9,187 nucleotides of DNA from Caldilineae bacterium (GTDB lineage: Bacteria; Chloroflexota; Anaerolineae; J102): NCBI GenBank assembly GCA_011176555.1, contig DUEF01000380.1, positions 1 through 9,187 of the forward strand, given 5' to 3'. Below, in pieces: positions 1-6,258 of this stretch; positions within the stretch are counted from its first letter, which is position 1; each line of letters starts with the position of its first letter. The position numbers were made by a program, and so were the translations under genes. Under the pieces are notes generated by a model that worked only from the letters and a program-made list of their open reading frames with translations, was not told where the DNA came from and made no database searches.

Positions 1-520
1 CAAGAACGAGGCGGCCAACGGTGGGCTTTGGATCGTAGACGGGGGCGAAAGAGACCTGTTCGAGGAAGTCAACCCGATTCTGGAAGTGTTGAGTGAAACC
101 ACGCACTATATGGGCGGCACAGCCAAAGGCACATCGATGAAATTGGTCGGCAACCTCGTGGTTGCTTCGCAAATCGAGGCGCTGGGCGAGGCCATGATCC
201 TGGCGACGAAAGCGGGCCTCGATCCGGTAGATGTGCTCGGCGTGTTGCACGTCACCGATTTCAAATCGCCGATTTTTGATGGTGTGGGCGGCGCTTTAAT
301 CGAGCGAGATTTCAGCACGCACTTCGCCTTGAAACTGATGCTGAAAGATGCAAACCTGATCGCACAGTTCGCCCAGGATCTGAATGTGCCGATCCCCGCC
401 TCCGCCGCTACGCGGGAGGTGGTGAAAGCGGCGGTGAACAAGGGCTGGGGTGAAGAAAATGCGTCGGCCTTCATCAAGCAGTTGGAGGATCAGGCTGGCG
501 TGGTGGTTAAGAAGCGATAG
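1..520 (+). CDS. Beta-hydroxyacid dehydrogenase (3-hydroxyisobutyrate dehydrogenase family), 3' part only
   Basis: The reading frame is open from base 2, so the gene enters from the left edge. 172 residues are visible and roughly the first 120 (NAD-binding glycine motif and start of the DAPVSGG region) are missing. The visible part starts at the end of the Rossmann domain (LWIVDGG) and continues into the all-helical C-terminal domain (NAD-binding domain 11). The family's catalytic lysine is seen in SMKLVGN (visible residue 47), with the partner asparagine four residues later (51), as in HIBADH. Family members oxidise or reduce the beta-hydroxyl of short hydroxy acids (3-hydroxyisobutyrate, tartronate semialdehyde, L-threonate) with NAD(P) in the cytoplasm. 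It ends in TAG, 42 bases before an FGGY kinase on the same strand, so it probably belongs to that operon and oxidises a sugar acid (inference). The exact substrate cannot be read from the sequence. Confidence 0.92.
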   Translation, partial: KNEAANGGLWIVDGGERDLFEEVNPILEVLSETTHYMGGTAKGTSMKLVGNLVVASQIEALGEAMILATKAGLDPVDVLGVLHVTDFKSPIFDGVGGALIERDFSTHFALKLMLKDANLIAQFAQDLNVPIPASAATREVVKAAVNKGWGEENASAFIKQLEDQAGVVVKKR

Positions 521-545
521 AAGTATGAAGTCAGAAGTATGAAGT
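519..545 (+). repeat. Direct repeat, 13 bp twice at a 14-bp period
   Basis: The 13-mer agaagtatgaagt occurs at 519-531 and again, identical, at 533-545. It overlaps the TAG stop of the upstream dehydrogenase and ends at the ribosome-binding site of the kinase. It fills most of the 42-base intergenic gap. It may be slippage-prone spacer DNA or a protein or RNA binding site. The repeat itself is certain; its role is unknown. Confidence 0.8.
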
Positions 546-551
546 AAGGAG
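546..551 (+). promoter_or_regulatory. Ribosome binding site of the FGGY kinase
   Basis: AAGGAG lies 11 bases before the ATG at 563. It abuts a four-codon reading frame (ATG at 552, TGA at 564-566) whose stop overlaps the kinase ATG as ATGA. This could be chance, or could allow coupled initiation. The SD supports 563 as the kinase start. Confidence 0.6.
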
Positions 552-562
552 ATGCAAGTGCA

Positions 563-2107
563 ATGAATGGCCCTTATGTGATGGGAATCGATTTTGGGAC
601 GGAAAGTGTACGGGTTGGCATTTTTGATCTAACCGGCCAGCCCGTCGTTTTTGCCTCTCAGCCCTACCAGCTTGTTCACCCCCGACCTGGTTGGGCCGAA
701 CAAGACCCGGACGAGTGGTGGTCGGCCCTGGTTATCGCCACACGCACAGCACTCGCCGAAAGCGGCATCTCCAAAGAGGCAATCGTCGGCCTGGGCACGG
801 ACTGCACCAGTTGCACTGTCCTGGCCATGGACGAGCAATGCCAGCCCCTGCGCCCGGCCATCATCTGGATGGATGTGCGCGCCGCTGAGCAAGCCCGCCG
901 CATCGCCGCCAGCGGTCATCCCGCGCTCAAATACAACGGCTATGGCAACGTTTCGGCCGAGTGGATGCCCTGCAAAGCGCTGTGGCTCAAAGAAAACGAA
1001 CCGGAGATCTACCATGCGGCCAGCCGCATCGGCGAATTCGTGGATTGGCTGACGTACCGGCTCACCGGCCAATGGACGGCCAGTATCAACAACACCGCCA
1101 TTCGCTGGTACTACGACCGGGCTGAGGGCGGCTGGCCGGGAGATTTTTACGAACAGATCGGGCTGGGAGATCTGCTGGCCAAGTTCCCACAGCAGGTGCT
1201 CGACATGGGTGAAGTGGCGGGAACGTTGCTGCCCGACGCTGCGGTGGAGCTTGGTCTGATGGCCGGGATTCCAGTGGCGGAGGGCGGGGCTGACGCCTTT
1301 GTGGCCATGATAGGCCTGGACGTTCTGCAACCGGGCAAATTGGCGTTCATCACCGGTTCATCCCACCTGCACTTGGGCCAGAGCGCCGCCCCACTTCATG
1401 CAAAAGGCATTTTCGGCGCTTACACCGATGCGGTGCTGCCCGGCCAATACACAGTCGAGGGCGGCCAGGTGTCCACCGGTTCGGTGGTGAAGTGGTTCAA
1501 GGATAACTTCTGTAGGAACGAGGCTGCCATCGCTGCGGAGCGAGGCGTCGATATCTACACCGTTCTCACTGAACTGGCTGAACCAATCCCACCCGGCTCA
1601 GAAGGGCTGATCGTGCTGGATTATTGGCAGGGGAATCGCACGCCGTATGTCGACCCGGAAGCGCGGGGCATCATCCGCGGACTCTCGCTGAAACACACCA
1701 CCGGTCATCTGTTCCGGGCCATCATCGAGGGCATCGCCTACGGCACCGAACACATCCTGCTCACCTTCCGCCAGAATGGCTTTGTCGTCGAAGAAATGGT
1801 GGCGGCGGGCGGCCCCACCCAGAGCCCCTTCTGGATGCAAATTCATGCAGATGTGAGCAATGTGCCCATTACCCTGCCTGCCGTGGCCGACGGCCCAGCG
1901 CTGGGCTCCGCCATCCTCGGCGCAGTCGCCGCCGGTCTTTTCCCCGATGTACAGACCGCGGCCAAACAGATGGTAAGCGTGCGCAGCCGCATCGAGCCAG
2001 ACCCGGCTCGCCACGAAGCCTATCAGTTTTATGTCGATCAATACATCGCCACTTACCCTCCATTGCAAGACCTGATTCATGAAACCGTCAGGCATGTGAG
2101 TGGGTGA
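563..2107 (+). CDS. FGGY-family carbohydrate kinase (ribulokinase/erythritol-kinase-like)
   Basis: ATP-dependent cytoplasmic sugar kinase of 514 residues, the usual family length. The N-terminal actin-like domain opens with the phosphate-1 loop DFGTES (residues 10-15). The catalytic base is probably D244 in EGGADAF. TGSSHLHLG, about 20 residues on, is the phosphate-2-type loop. The C-terminal domain carries GNRTPYVDP and the FGGY signature region AAGGPTQSPFW (from residue 414), followed by the usual Q-x3-ADV pattern. The GTDCTSC and WMDVRAAEQ stretches resemble D-ribulokinase/ribulokinase-type members more than glycerol kinase. The start at 563 is supported by AAGGAG and by the beta-strand entering DFGTES. 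It sits between a hydroxyacid dehydrogenase and a RuBisCO-like protein, so the inferred substrate is a keto sugar or 3-oxo sugar acid whose phosphate feeds the RLP. Family assignment is firm; substrate is unknown. Confidence 0.95.
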   Translation: MNGPYVMGIDFGTESVRVGIFDLTGQPVVFASQPYQLVHPRPGWAEQDPDEWWSALVIATRTALAESGISKEAIVGLGTDCTSCTVLAMDEQCQPLRPAIIWMDVRAAEQARRIAASGHPALKYNGYGNVSAEWMPCKALWLKENEPEIYHAASRIGEFVDWLTYRLTGQWTASINNTAIRWYYDRAEGGWPGDFYEQIGLGDLLAKFPQQVLDMGEVAGTLLPDAAVELGLMAGIPVAEGGADAFVAMIGLDVLQPGKLAFITGSSHLHLGQSAAPLHAKGIFGAYTDAVLPGQYTVEGGQVSTGSVVKWFKDNFCRNEAAIAAERGVDIYTVLTELAEPIPPGSEGLIVLDYWQGNRTPYVDPEARGIIRGLSLKHTTGHLFRAIIEGIAYGTEHILLTFRQNGFVVEEMVAAGGPTQSPFWMQIHADVSNVPITLPAVADGPALGSAILGAVAAGLFPDVQTAAKQMVSVRSRIEPDPARHEAYQFYVDQYIATYPPLQDLIHETVRHVSG

Positions 2108-2139
2108 GTCACAGAACATGACCGCAGACATCTGCCAAG

Positions 2140-2176
2140 AGGGGGATTTCTCCTCCCGCTGGTCGTCGAAATGACA
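2140..2176. repeat. Dispersed-type short repeat (GTCATTTCGA...GAAATCC family) between kinase and RLP genes
   Basis: Read on the minus strand, this begins TGTCATTTCGACGA and ends GGAGAAATCCCCCT. That matches from memory a short intergenic element dispersed in many environmental genomes. The ends form the inverted pair ATTTC (2146-2150 region) and GAAAT (2168-2172). The inner GGGGGA-TTTC-TCCTCC can fold as a six-pair stem with one G-T wobble. It fills the 74-base gap between the kinase stop and the RLP start and lies right before the RLP ATG. The family assignment is from recall and is not checked. Confidence 0.55.
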
Positions 2177-2181
2177 CGGCA

Positions 2182-3336
2182 ATGATTTTCCCGCACACAG
2201 AGCTATCCCTCTCAGGCGAGCGCTTCACAGTCCACTATCGCCTCGTCGCCGCCGATGAAGTCGCAGCCAGGGAAAAAGCGTATGGCATCTGTCTGGAGCA
2301 AACCGTCGAGGTTCCGGACATCCTGTTGGCTGAAGATGATATTCGGGCGCAGGTGATGGGCCGGATCGAGTCACTGGTCGGGGCTGAGGCGGGACGTTAC
2401 GACGTCGTCATTAGCTACGCTATCGAGACGACGGCATTCGAATTCACGCAATTGCTGAACGTCGTTTTTGGCAACAGCGCCATGCAGCCCGGCATCCGGG
2501 TGCTACACCTCGACCTGCCAAACAGCCTGTTGCAACATTTCCAAGGGCCACGATTTGGACAGCAGGGGCTCCGAGATCTGGTCGGAGTAAGCAAACGGCC
2601 GCTGCTGTGTACGGCGCTCAAACCGATGGGGCTTTCCGCCGCAAACCTGGCGGAATTGGCATATCTCCTGGCCCTGGGCGGCATCGACATCATCAAAGAA
2701 GATCACGGCCTGAGCGATCAACCATTCGCCCGCTTCCACGACAGAGTCGGGCGCGGCGCCGAAGCCATCGCCGCCGCCAATCGGCAAACGGGCCTGAACT
2801 GCCTGTACGTCCCCAACATCACCGCGCCGTTCGACCAGATCGTGCAGCGGGCGCACGAAGCCAAAAAGCTGGGCGCTGGCGGCGTGATGGTGGCTCCGGG
2901 GCTGGTGGGTTGGGACGCCATGCGCCTGTTGGCCGAGGATGAGGGCCTGGCCCTGCCGATTTTCTCTCACCCGGCCTGGCTGGGCTCGTTCACCAGCGGT
3001 TGGGACCACGGTCTGAGCCATCATGTCATTTTTGGGCAACTACCCCGTCTGGCCGGAGCAGACGCCACCATCTTCGTCAACTACGGCGGCCGTTTCGACT
3101 TCAGCCAAGAGGATTGCCGTGGCATTGTGGACGCCAGCGAACGCCCACTGGCGCGGCTCAAACCGATCATGCCCGTTCCCGCCGGCGGCATGACCCTGGA
3201 GCGCCTGCCGGAGTTGTATGATTTTTACGGCGTGCAGGCCATCTTCCTGATCGCGGGCGGGCTGTACGCCCAGGGACCGGATCTACTCGCCAACGCTCGC
3301 CAGTTCAGACATGCGGTGGAAACCCTCGGCCACTAA
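2182..3336 (+). CDS. RuBisCO-like protein (form IV), probable 3-oxo sugar-acid-phosphate decarboxylase or hydrolase
   Basis: 384 residues with the RuBisCO large-chain fold: N-terminal ferredoxin-like domain (about 1-115), then a TIM barrel. RuBisCO counterparts (spinach numbers) visible: N123 as N93 (LLNVVFGN), K175 as K147 (ALKPMG), carbamate lysine K201 as K172 and D203 as D174 in IKEDHG, H294 as H263 (SHPA), and the phosphate-binding glycines as G335-G336 and G359-G360. Changed: K177 to M149 or a gap, E204 to H175, R295 to P264, loop-6 K334 to R304, S379 to A334. It therefore cannot be a normal CO2-fixing RuBisCO. LEQTVEVP and the KEDHG motif recall the non-photosynthetic RLPs, a group that includes OiaX/OiaT of D-apionate breakdown (known family role). 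By context it should act on a phosphorylated 3-oxo acid made by the two upstream enzymes (inference). The ATG at 2182 is the only usable start: the frame has no other start codon before a stop at 2119. No Shine-Dalgarno is visible. It is slightly short for an RLP. Confidence 0.93.
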   Translation: MIFPHTELSLSGERFTVHYRLVAADEVAAREKAYGICLEQTVEVPDILLAEDDIRAQVMGRIESLVGAEAGRYDVVISYAIETTAFEFTQLLNVVFGNSAMQPGIRVLHLDLPNSLLQHFQGPRFGQQGLRDLVGVSKRPLLCTALKPMGLSAANLAELAYLLALGGIDIIKEDHGLSDQPFARFHDRVGRGAEAIAAANRQTGLNCLYVPNITAPFDQIVQRAHEAKKLGAGGVMVAPGLVGWDAMRLLAEDEGLALPIFSHPAWLGSFTSGWDHGLSHHVIFGQLPRLAGADATIFVNYGGRFDFSQEDCRGIVDASERPLARLKPIMPVPAGGMTLERLPELYDFYGVQAIFLIAGGLYAQGPDLLANARQFRHAVETLGH

Positions 3337-4412
3337 TCCATCTCCACCACAGCCCGGATCACGCCGTCCTCGTAACCCGCCACCATCTCGAAAGCGTCCT
3401 GGATGTCTTCCAGCGCCACGAGATGACTGACGACCGGCTTGACATCGATCATGCCGGTTTCGACCAGGAGAATGGCGCGGGGATAGACGTGTTTCATGCG
3501 GCGCACCATTTTGATCGTCAGGCCTTTGCGCCGGATCAGGGACGCCTTCAAGTGCAATTCGTCTTCGGAGGGGATGCCGCACAGCACCAATGTTCCGCCC
3601 AGGCGCACCATCTCAGCGCCTTGCTCCGGCGTTTCCTGCGCACCCGCCGCCTCGAAGCTCACGTCCACGCCTCGACCTGCGGTCGCCCGCATGATTTCCA
3701 CGACCACGTCCTGCGTTTCCGGATCGAACACCTCGTCGGCGATGTAGTCCAGTGCGAACTGACGGCGATGCGCCAGGGGCTCGGTCATGTAGATCTTGCC
3801 CGCGCCCGCGGCTTTGGCCACAGCGGCGATCAACAGACCGATGGGGCCCGCGCCCAACACGGCGATGGTCTGCCCCACCTTGAGATGCGAGAGATCGACC
3901 GTATGAATGGCAACGCCCAGCGGCTCCAGCATCGCGCCCTCGATCGCTGAAACGCCTTGGGGCAGAGGAAAGCAGTTATGTGCGGGCATGACGGCGTAGT
4001 GGGTGAAGACGCCGTTCACAGGCGGCGTGCCGCAGAAAATCACGTTCGGGCACAGGTTGGGATGACCGGTCAAGCACATTTCGCAATGCCCGCAATTGAT
4101 CGCTGGCTCCACCGCCACCAGTTGCCCGACCGCCAAACTCTCGACACCCGCGCCCAATTCCGCAATGGTGGCGGAAAACTCGTGGCCCATGATGATGGGG
4201 GCTTCGACGATGGCGTCACCGATGCGGCCATCCACGTAATAATGCACGTCAGAGCCGCAAACACCCACGGATGCGAGCTTGAGCAGCACCTCGCCGGGGC
4301 CAGGGCGGGGCACAGGGATATTTTCCAGGCGGATGTCACGGATGCCATACAGCAGAGCCGCGGGCATGGATTCAGGGAGCTGGTCGGGTGATGTAGGTGG
4401 TGGGGTTGGCAT
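3333..4412 (-). CDS. Zinc-dependent sorbitol/xylitol-type dehydrogenase (MDR superfamily)
   Basis: 359-residue medium-chain dehydrogenase that oxidises a polyol or sugar alcohol to a ketose with NAD(P). Catalytic zinc ligands are C52 (GVCGSDVHYY), H77-E78 (MGHE) and probably E163 (MLEPLG). The four structural-zinc cysteines are C107, C110, C113 and C121. The Rossmann loop is GAGPIG (187-192), and the acidic residue after the second strand is E211, which favours NAD. SDVHYY plus MLEPLGVA is typical of sorbitol, xylitol and related dehydrogenases. I start at ATG 4412 because AAGGA sits nine bases upstream. A TTG at 4445 would add 11 residues and overlap the previous gene; an ATG at 4367 is also possible, since residues 1-16 are only a proline-rich leader. 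It is last in the minus-strand cluster, 29 bases after the HicB-like gene. Its TAG stop overlaps the RLP's TAA on the other strand. Substrate is unproven. Confidence 0.93.
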   Translation of the reverse strand: MPTPPPTSPDQLPESMPAALLYGIRDIRLENIPVPRPGPGEVLLKLASVGVCGSDVHYYVDGRIGDAIVEAPIIMGHEFSATIAELGAGVESLAVGQLVAVEPAINCGHCEMCLTGHPNLCPNVIFCGTPPVNGVFTHYAVMPAHNCFPLPQGVSAIEGAMLEPLGVAIHTVDLSHLKVGQTIAVLGAGPIGLLIAAVAKAAGAGKIYMTEPLAHRRQFALDYIADEVFDPETQDVVVEIMRATAGRGVDVSFEAAGAQETPEQGAEMVRLGGTLVLCGIPSEDELHLKASLIRRKGLTIKMVRRMKHVYPRAILLVETGMIDVKPVVSHLVALEDIQDAFEMVAGYEDGVIRAVVEMD

Positions 4413-4421
4413 AGGATGCGA

Positions 4422-4426
4422 TCCTT
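4422..4426 (-). promoter_or_regulatory. Ribosome binding site of the zinc dehydrogenase
   Basis: On the minus strand AAGGA stands nine bases before the ATG at 4412. It decides that start over the upstream TTG at 4445, which has no comparable signal. Confidence 0.6.
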
Positions 4427-4441
4427 GAGGTGTGAGACGGC

Positions 4442-4669
4442 TCAAAGGGAGACCCCGACTCGTTGAAGCCCAACAAAGGTGGACCAGGGCATTTGGCGCA
4501 CATCTTCGTCGATGGTTTCGAGGTAAACTTCAATCGCTTCCCGCATGTTTGATTCCAGCTCAGCCATGGTTGGAGCCTGGGTGTAGCAGCCAGGTAATTC
4601 CGTGACTGAGCCAACCAGCCAATCACTTTCCGGGTCGCGTTCGATAATGACGGTGAAATCGTGTTGCAT
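4442..4669 (-). CDS. HicB-like antitoxin-domain protein, without HicA partner
   Basis: 75-residue protein of the HicB-like (UPF0150) family: an FTVIIERDPES strand pair, then the signature VTELPGCYTQAPTMAELESN and the helix MREAIEVYLE. Full HicB antitoxins pair with the mRNA-cleaving toxin HicA and often carry a C-terminal ribbon-helix-helix or HTH DNA-binding domain. This protein stops after the antitoxin fold and has neither. The start at 4669 is chosen because two AGGA sequences lie just upstream (4680-4683 and 4672-4675 on the complementary strand) and because the family's first strand begins there. An ATG at 4708 would add 13 residues unlike the family. No hicA-sized gene with the usual double-stranded-RNA-binding-like fold occurs on either side. 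It is probably an orphan regulator or remnant co-transcribed with the downstream dehydrogenase. Confidence 0.85.
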   Translation of the reverse strand: MQHDFTVIIERDPESDWLVGSVTELPGCYTQAPTMAELESNMREAIEVYLETIDEDVRQMPWSTFVGLQRVGVSL

Positions 4670-4702
4670 TGTCCTGTTTTCCTGAGCATGGAGGGGCAGT
4701 CC

Positions 4703-4728
4703 CATCATTCAGGGTTCGATGAATGATG
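4703..4728. repeat. Inverted repeat CATCATTC-10-GAATGATG upstream of the HicB-like gene
   Basis: Perfect 8-bp arms at 4703-4710 and 4721-4728 with a 10-base loop, 34 bases upstream of the chosen ATG. It could be an operator or an mRNA hairpin in the 5' leader. No T-run follows, so it is not a typical terminator. Function is unknown. Confidence 0.45.
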
Positions 4729-4773
4729 TGTCGAGAACTCAACAACTTGTGAAAGGTTACTGAGCTTGGCTGG

Positions 4774-4802
4774 AGTATATCATGTGCGATGCCAAAAAAC
4801 AA
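4774..4802 (-). promoter_or_regulatory. Weak candidate promoter for the HicB-like and zinc dehydrogenase genes
   Basis: On the minus strand TTGTTT (4802-4797) and TATACT (4779-4774) are separated by 17 bases. The -10 matches TATAAT at five of six positions but the -35 only at three. It lies about 105 bases before the HicB-like ATG. This is a consensus match only. Confidence 0.3.
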
Positions 4803-4811
4803 CGCTGTTTT
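4794..4811 (-). terminator. Weak terminator-like hairpin after the E2 gene
   Basis: Reading the minus strand, AAAACA-GCGT-TGTTTT is followed by TT, giving a six-pair stem and a U-rich end about 28 bases past the E2 stop. The stem is AT-rich, so any termination would be inefficient. It overlaps the -35 of the weak promoter candidate. Confidence 0.25.
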
Positions 4812-4838
4812 CGCTGCCTAATTTTTGATCTTCCGTCA

Positions 4839-6239
4839 TCAAATCGCCAGCAACAAATACGGCTCCTCGATCACGCGTTTGATGTATTGCAGAAAACGAG
4901 CGGCGGGAGCGCCGTCGATGATGCGGTGATCGAACACCAGGCTCAGCGTCCACATCTGGCGGGCGACGACTTCGCCATCCACCACGGCAGGTTTGGGGGC
5001 GATGCGGCCTACGCCGAGAATGGCGGCCTCGGGCAGGTTGATTACGGGGGTGAAGGCGTCGATGTCAAAGGGGCCGAGACTGGTGATGGTGAAGGTGCCG
5101 CCCGTCAGAGCATCAGGCTGAACCCGGCCACTGCGCGCTTTCCCGGCCAACTCGCGGAACTCCGACCCGAACTGGCGCAACGACTTGGCGTCGGCGTCCT
5201 TGATGTTGGGCACGAGCAAGCCCCGCTCGGTGTCCACGGCCATGCCCAGGTTGACGTGGGCGAGGTATTCGATGGCGTCGGGCGCGAGGCGGGCGTTCAT
5301 GTAGGGGTGCTTGCGCAGCGCTTTGGCCACGATCAGGGCCAGGAGGTCGTTGTAGCCGGGCGCAAAACCCCACTCCTCGGCGACGCTGGCTTTCAGGCGC
5401 TGGCGCATGGCCACGAATTCGGTGGCGTCCGCTTCGGTGACGAGGGTGACGCGGGCGGTGGTGTGCACGCTGTCGCCCATGCGCTCGGCGATGATGCCAC
5501 GCACGCCTTTGAGGGGGACGCGCTCCAGGACTTCGGCGTCGGGCAGAGCAACCGGGGTCGGGGCCGGCGCGGGCGGTGGGGCCAGGGCTGGTGCGGGTGG
5601 CGCGGTCGCTTCCGCCAGGGTCCGCTCCACATCCCGCTTGGTGATGCGCCCGCTCGGGCCGGTGCCGGTGATGGCGTAGACATCAAGCTTCGCTTCTTCC
5701 GCCAATTTGCGGGCCACGGGCGTGACGCCGGGCCGTTGTTCGAGGAAAGCCTGCACGTCGCGCTCCAGGATGCGACCGCCGGGGCCTGTGGGCGTCAGCA
5801 GAGAGAGATCGATCTCTTTGTTGGCGGCCAGGGCGCGAGCGCGGGGAGAGGCGAAAATGCGGTCGGGTGCAGCAGGTGCGGTGGGAGCAGGCGCGGAGGC
5901 CGGGGTCTCGTCTTGCTCGGCGACTTCAGCGGCAATCGTCTCCGGTTCATCGGCGAGCGCGACCACGGCGCTATCGACCTGCTGGCTGTCCCACGTGTCA
6001 TTGGCATCGCCGATGAGGGCGACGACCGTGAGGATGGGCGCCACATCGCCAGAAGAAAAGGGGCCGTGATGCAAGATGCCGTCAGCGGTCGCTTCGACCG
6101 CGAACACCGCCTTGTCGGTTTCGATCTCCAGCACTTCCTGCCCGGCCTTCACCTCCGAGCCATCGGGAACCATCCATTCGATGATGGTCACTTCTTCGAC
6201 GGTGTTGCCGAATTTGGGGATGAGTAGTTGTTCTGCCAT
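4839..6239 (-). CDS. Dihydrolipoamide acyltransferase (E2) of a 2-oxoacid or acetoin dehydrogenase complex
   Basis: 466-residue core enzyme that takes the acyl group made by a TPP-dependent E1 onto its lipoyl arm and passes it to CoA. Order of parts: lipoyl domain (about 1-77) with the lipoyl lysine K43 in IETDKAV; a Pro/Ala-rich linker; a first E3/E1-binding domain (about 127-168, FASPRARALA ... GPGGRILERDV); a second one (about 171-211, VTPVARKLAEE ... GPSGRITKRDV); another Pro/Ala linker; and the catalytic domain (about 236-466) with the active-site motif FDHRIIDG, H438 and D442. Two tandem binding domains are uncommon; one is usual. Start 6239 has GAGGA eight bases upstream. An ATG at 6299 would only translate the neighbouring palindromic repeat. 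The likely E1 partner is the fused enzyme starting at 7313, transcribed the other way. The substrate is not readable from E2. No E3 gene is present here. Confidence 0.94.
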   Translation of the reverse strand: MAEQLLIPKFGNTVEEVTIIEWMVPDGSEVKAGQEVLEIETDKAVFAVEATADGILHHGPFSSGDVAPILTVVALIGDANDTWDSQQVDSAVVALADEPETIAAEVAEQDETPASAPAPTAPAAPDRIFASPRARALAANKEIDLSLLTPTGPGGRILERDVQAFLEQRPGVTPVARKLAEEAKLDVYAITGTGPSGRITKRDVERTLAEATAPPAPALAPPPAPAPTPVALPDAEVLERVPLKGVRGIIAERMGDSVHTTARVTLVTEADATEFVAMRQRLKASVAEEWGFAPGYNDLLALIVAKALRKHPYMNARLAPDAIEYLAHVNLGMAVDTERGLLVPNIKDADAKSLRQFGSEFRELAGKARSGRVQPDALTGGTFTITSLGPFDIDAFTPVINLPEAAILGVGRIAPKPAVVDGEVVARQMWTLSLVFDHRIIDGAPAARFLQYIKRVIEEPYLLLAI

Positions 6240-6247
6240 GTGAAAAA

Positions 6248-6252
6248 TCCTC
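6248..6252 (-). promoter_or_regulatory. Ribosome binding site of the E2 gene
   Basis: Minus-strand GAGGA stands eight bases before the ATG at 6239. It fixes the start just outside the palindromic repeat that occupies the rest of the intergenic gap. Confidence 0.65.
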
Positions 6253-6258
6253 GCCTCT

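Larger units (their letters stand above)
4670..4838. other. 169-base gap between the E2 and HicB-like genes
   Basis: This gap holds no gene. It contains an 8-bp inverted repeat, a weak minus-strand promoter-like pair and an AT-rich terminator-like hairpin, each listed separately. Together they suggest that the HicB-like and zinc dehydrogenase genes could be transcribed apart from E2, but none of the signals is strong. Confidence 0.5.

Noticed and set aside
629..1330. Long minus-strand frame opposite the FGGY kinase
   Set aside because: Shadow of the kinase coding sequence, with no domain and no start signals.
2182..3336. True CO2-fixing RuBisCO large subunit
   Set aside because: Loop-6 lysine, E204, R295 and S379 equivalents are changed and the protein is about 90 residues shorter than form I; no small subunit or phosphoribulokinase is nearby.
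4670..4838. Search for a hicA toxin next to the HicB-like gene
   Set aside because: The 169-base gap has no suitable frame on either strand, and the other side is only 29 bases from the next gene.
4782..6227. 481-codon open frame on the plus strand opposite the E2 gene
   Set aside because: It is the complement of a well-supported E2 with lipoyl, binding and catalytic motifs. Its product is Gly/His/Arg-rich with no recognisable domain, as expected from the GC-rich third positions of the true gene.
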